A DNA stretch of 20,902 nt from JABCYV01 sp035512155 (GTDB lineage: Bacteria > Acidobacteriota > Terriglobia > Terriglobales > Acidobacteriaceae). Below the pieces are notes generated by a model. That model searched no databases, was not told the DNA's origin, and worked only from the letters and a program-made list of their open reading frames with translations. The translations under genes were made by a program, and so were the position numbers. Positions 19,863 through 20,902 of the stretch are shown piece by piece; positions within the stretch are counted from its first letter, which is position 1; the number at the start of each line of letters is the position of its first letter. The DNA is taken from positions 1-20,902 of the forward strand of contig DATKEN010000006.1 of the NCBI GenBank assembly GCA_035512155.1, given 5' to 3'.

Positions 19863-19871
19863 ATGTATGCT
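19842..19871 (+). promoter_or_regulatory. Predicted sigma-70-type promoter of the radical SAM gene
   Basis: TTGACG (19842-19847, 5/6 to consensus) and TATGCT (19866-19871, 4/6) are separated by 18 bases. Transcription would start near 19878, about 20 bases before the ATG at 19899. This makes the in-frame ATG at 19863 unlikely to be used, because it would lie upstream of the transcript start. Confidence 0.5.
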
Positions 19872-19874
19872 GTA

Positions 19875-19892
19875 GCGAATAAAAAGCGAATA
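19875..19892 (+). repeat. Direct repeat GCGAATA-N4-GCGAATA, operator-like
   Basis: Two identical seven-base copies (19875-19881 and 19886-19892) start 11 bases apart, about one helical turn, and span the predicted transcription start of the radical SAM gene. Direct repeats with an 11-bp period are the layout of some repressor sites, for example the GTTC-N7-GTTC LexA box of alphaproteobacteria, but the sequence here is different. The regulator is unknown. Confidence 0.4.
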
Positions 19893-19898
19893 CGACTT

Positions 19899-20900
19899 AT
19901 GGCTACTCTCCCTCTTCTACCCTACTCGAAGCCCAAACTGGTAGGCATCGCCCGCCTGGCTGCCGACGGCGACTCGCTTCGCCAGGGGCATAACGTCGAA
20001 TACTTCACCTTGCCCGTCCGTTCCCTGCTGAACCGCTGCACGGGTGTCCGCATGCCTTTCACCTGGACGATCAATCCGTACCGGGGCTGCGAATTTGCCT
20101 GCAAGTACTGCTATGCGCGCTATACCCATGAATTCATGGAGATGCGCGACGGAATCGACTTCGAGCAGAAGATCTTTGTCAAACAGCACGCTGCGGACTT
20201 ACTGCGGCAAGAGTTGCGCCAGGTAAAAACTGGGGAGGACATTGCCCTCGGCACGGCAACCGATCCTTATCAACCCGCGGAGCGTCGCTATGAGGTGACG
20301 CGCGCGATCCTGGAGGAATTTGCCCGGCACCAAGGGCTGGAACTGGGCATAGTCACAAAATCAAATCTGGTGTTGCGGGATGTCGACGTGTTGCAGAAAG
20401 TGTTAAGAAATAATCGGCTGTCGGTAAACGTGACCGTCACCACTTTGGATGCCGACCTCGCTCGCATTCTGGAGCCGCGCGCCCCCCGGCCTGACCTGCG
20501 AATGGAAGCAGTACGCAAACTGAATGATGCCGGAATCCCCACTGGAGTGAGTTGTGCGCCCGTACTTCCCGGTATAACGGACGCGGCCCGCGATTTGGAA
20601 GCAGTAGTTCGTGCGACAGCTGAAGCGGGGGGAAAACACATCTTCGCCAATCCGCTATTTTTGAAGCCATGCTCGGCCGCCGTATTCCTGCCTTTCCTGG
20701 AAAAAGAGTTTCCTCGCCTCGCCGAAAGCTACCGCTTGCGCTATAAGGAGCGGGCGTTTCTGCCGAAGGCTTACGGGAAGCGGATCTCACAGCTTATGGC
20801 GCGCCTGCGTGAAAAGTATGGGATCCGCCACGACAATCGTCGAGATTCAAGAGTGAATCCAGTCCTCTCCCAGGGCGGGACGCAGCTAACGCTCTTTTGA
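19899..20900 (+). CDS. Radical SAM protein of the SplB/Rv2578c family (COG1533)
   Basis: 333 residues from the ATG at 19899. The radical SAM iron-sulfur motif CxxxCxxC is Cys64, Cys68 and Cys71 in 'NPYRGCEFACKYCYARYTHE', preceded by 'NRCTGVRMPFTW'. Other family features are 'ALGTATDPYQPAERRYEVTR', 'IVTKSNLVLRDVDVL', 'SVNVTVTTLDADLARILEPR', 'GVSCAPVLPGITD' and the basic C-terminus. The family is related to spore photoproduct lyase, which repairs a thymine lesion, but members in non-sporulating bacteria such as Rv2578c have no proven substrate, so 'photolyase' should not be assumed. No good ribosome binding site precedes either ATG. The chosen start is supported by the promoter position. The gene ends two bases before the window edge. 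Confidence 0.88.
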   Translation: MATLPLLPYSKPKLVGIARLAADGDSLRQGHNVEYFTLPVRSLLNRCTGVRMPFTWTINPYRGCEFACKYCYARYTHEFMEMRDGIDFEQKIFVKQHAADLLRQELRQVKTGEDIALGTATDPYQPAERRYEVTRAILEEFARHQGLELGIVTKSNLVLRDVDVLQKVLRNNRLSVNVTVTTLDADLARILEPRAPRPDLRMEAVRKLNDAGIPTGVSCAPVLPGITDAARDLEAVVRATAEAGGKHIFANPLFLKPCSAAVFLPFLEKEFPRLAESYRLRYKERAFLPKAYGKRISQLMARLREKYGIRHDNRRDSRVNPVLSQGGTQLTLF

Positions 20901-20902
20901 GA

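Overview
The window looks like a chromosomal segment of an acidobacterium of the Terriglobia/Koribacter type. Evidence for this: a protein tail typical of acidobacterial Ser/Thr kinases with PD40 propellers, secreted proteins with choice-of-anchor-D (ASH-like) repeats, a SecA with an enlarged core and a C-terminal zinc tail, and a CHPERS-type dispersed repeat. The assignment rests on protein style only. I see no rRNA, tRNA, CRISPR array, transposase or prophage module.

Layout. 1-612: end of a PD40/TolB-like propeller protein, probably a Ser/Thr kinase. 587-832 (-): C-terminal scrap of an APC amino-acid permease, abutting the 3' end of a membrane diguanylate cyclase (859-2730, -). 2948-5953 (-): secA with a TTG start. 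6092-8899 (+), divergent from secA: a three-module lipid enzyme (AMP-binding synthetase, carrier domain, PlsC-type acyltransferase). 8938-9387 (-): small secreted SnoaL/DUF4440-like protein. 9527-13352 (-): a DNA-maintenance block read in the order LigD-type polymerase, DUF72 protein, XerD-like and XerC-like recombinases. The two recombinases share an ATGA overlap. The gap between DUF72 and xerD holds the dispersed repeat. 13536-17493 (+): an envelope operon with two M16B peptidase-like subunits (ATGA overlap) and a GIDE-like membrane protein split by a one-base frameshift. 17546-19519 (-): secreted EXORDIUM/PHI-1-like protein with an HE motif and two ASH-like repeats. 19899-20900 (+): SplB/Rv2578c-type radical SAM protein behind a good promoter with an 11-bp-period direct repeat.

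How the genes fit together. The M16B subunits appear complementary: one keeps the zinc site, the other keeps the substrate-binding Arg/Tyr pair, so they should work as a periplasmic heterodimer. The Xer pair probably serves chromosome dimer resolution, although no dif site is visible. The LigD polymerase implies a non-homologous end-joining pathway whose Ku and ligase would lie elsewhere. Most of the window is housekeeping or common accessory content. The points most worth checking are the synthetase-carrier-acyltransferase fusion, the split GIDE gene, the complementary M16 pair, the tandem Xer genes beside LigD-Pol, and the operator-like repeats upstream of the radical SAM gene.
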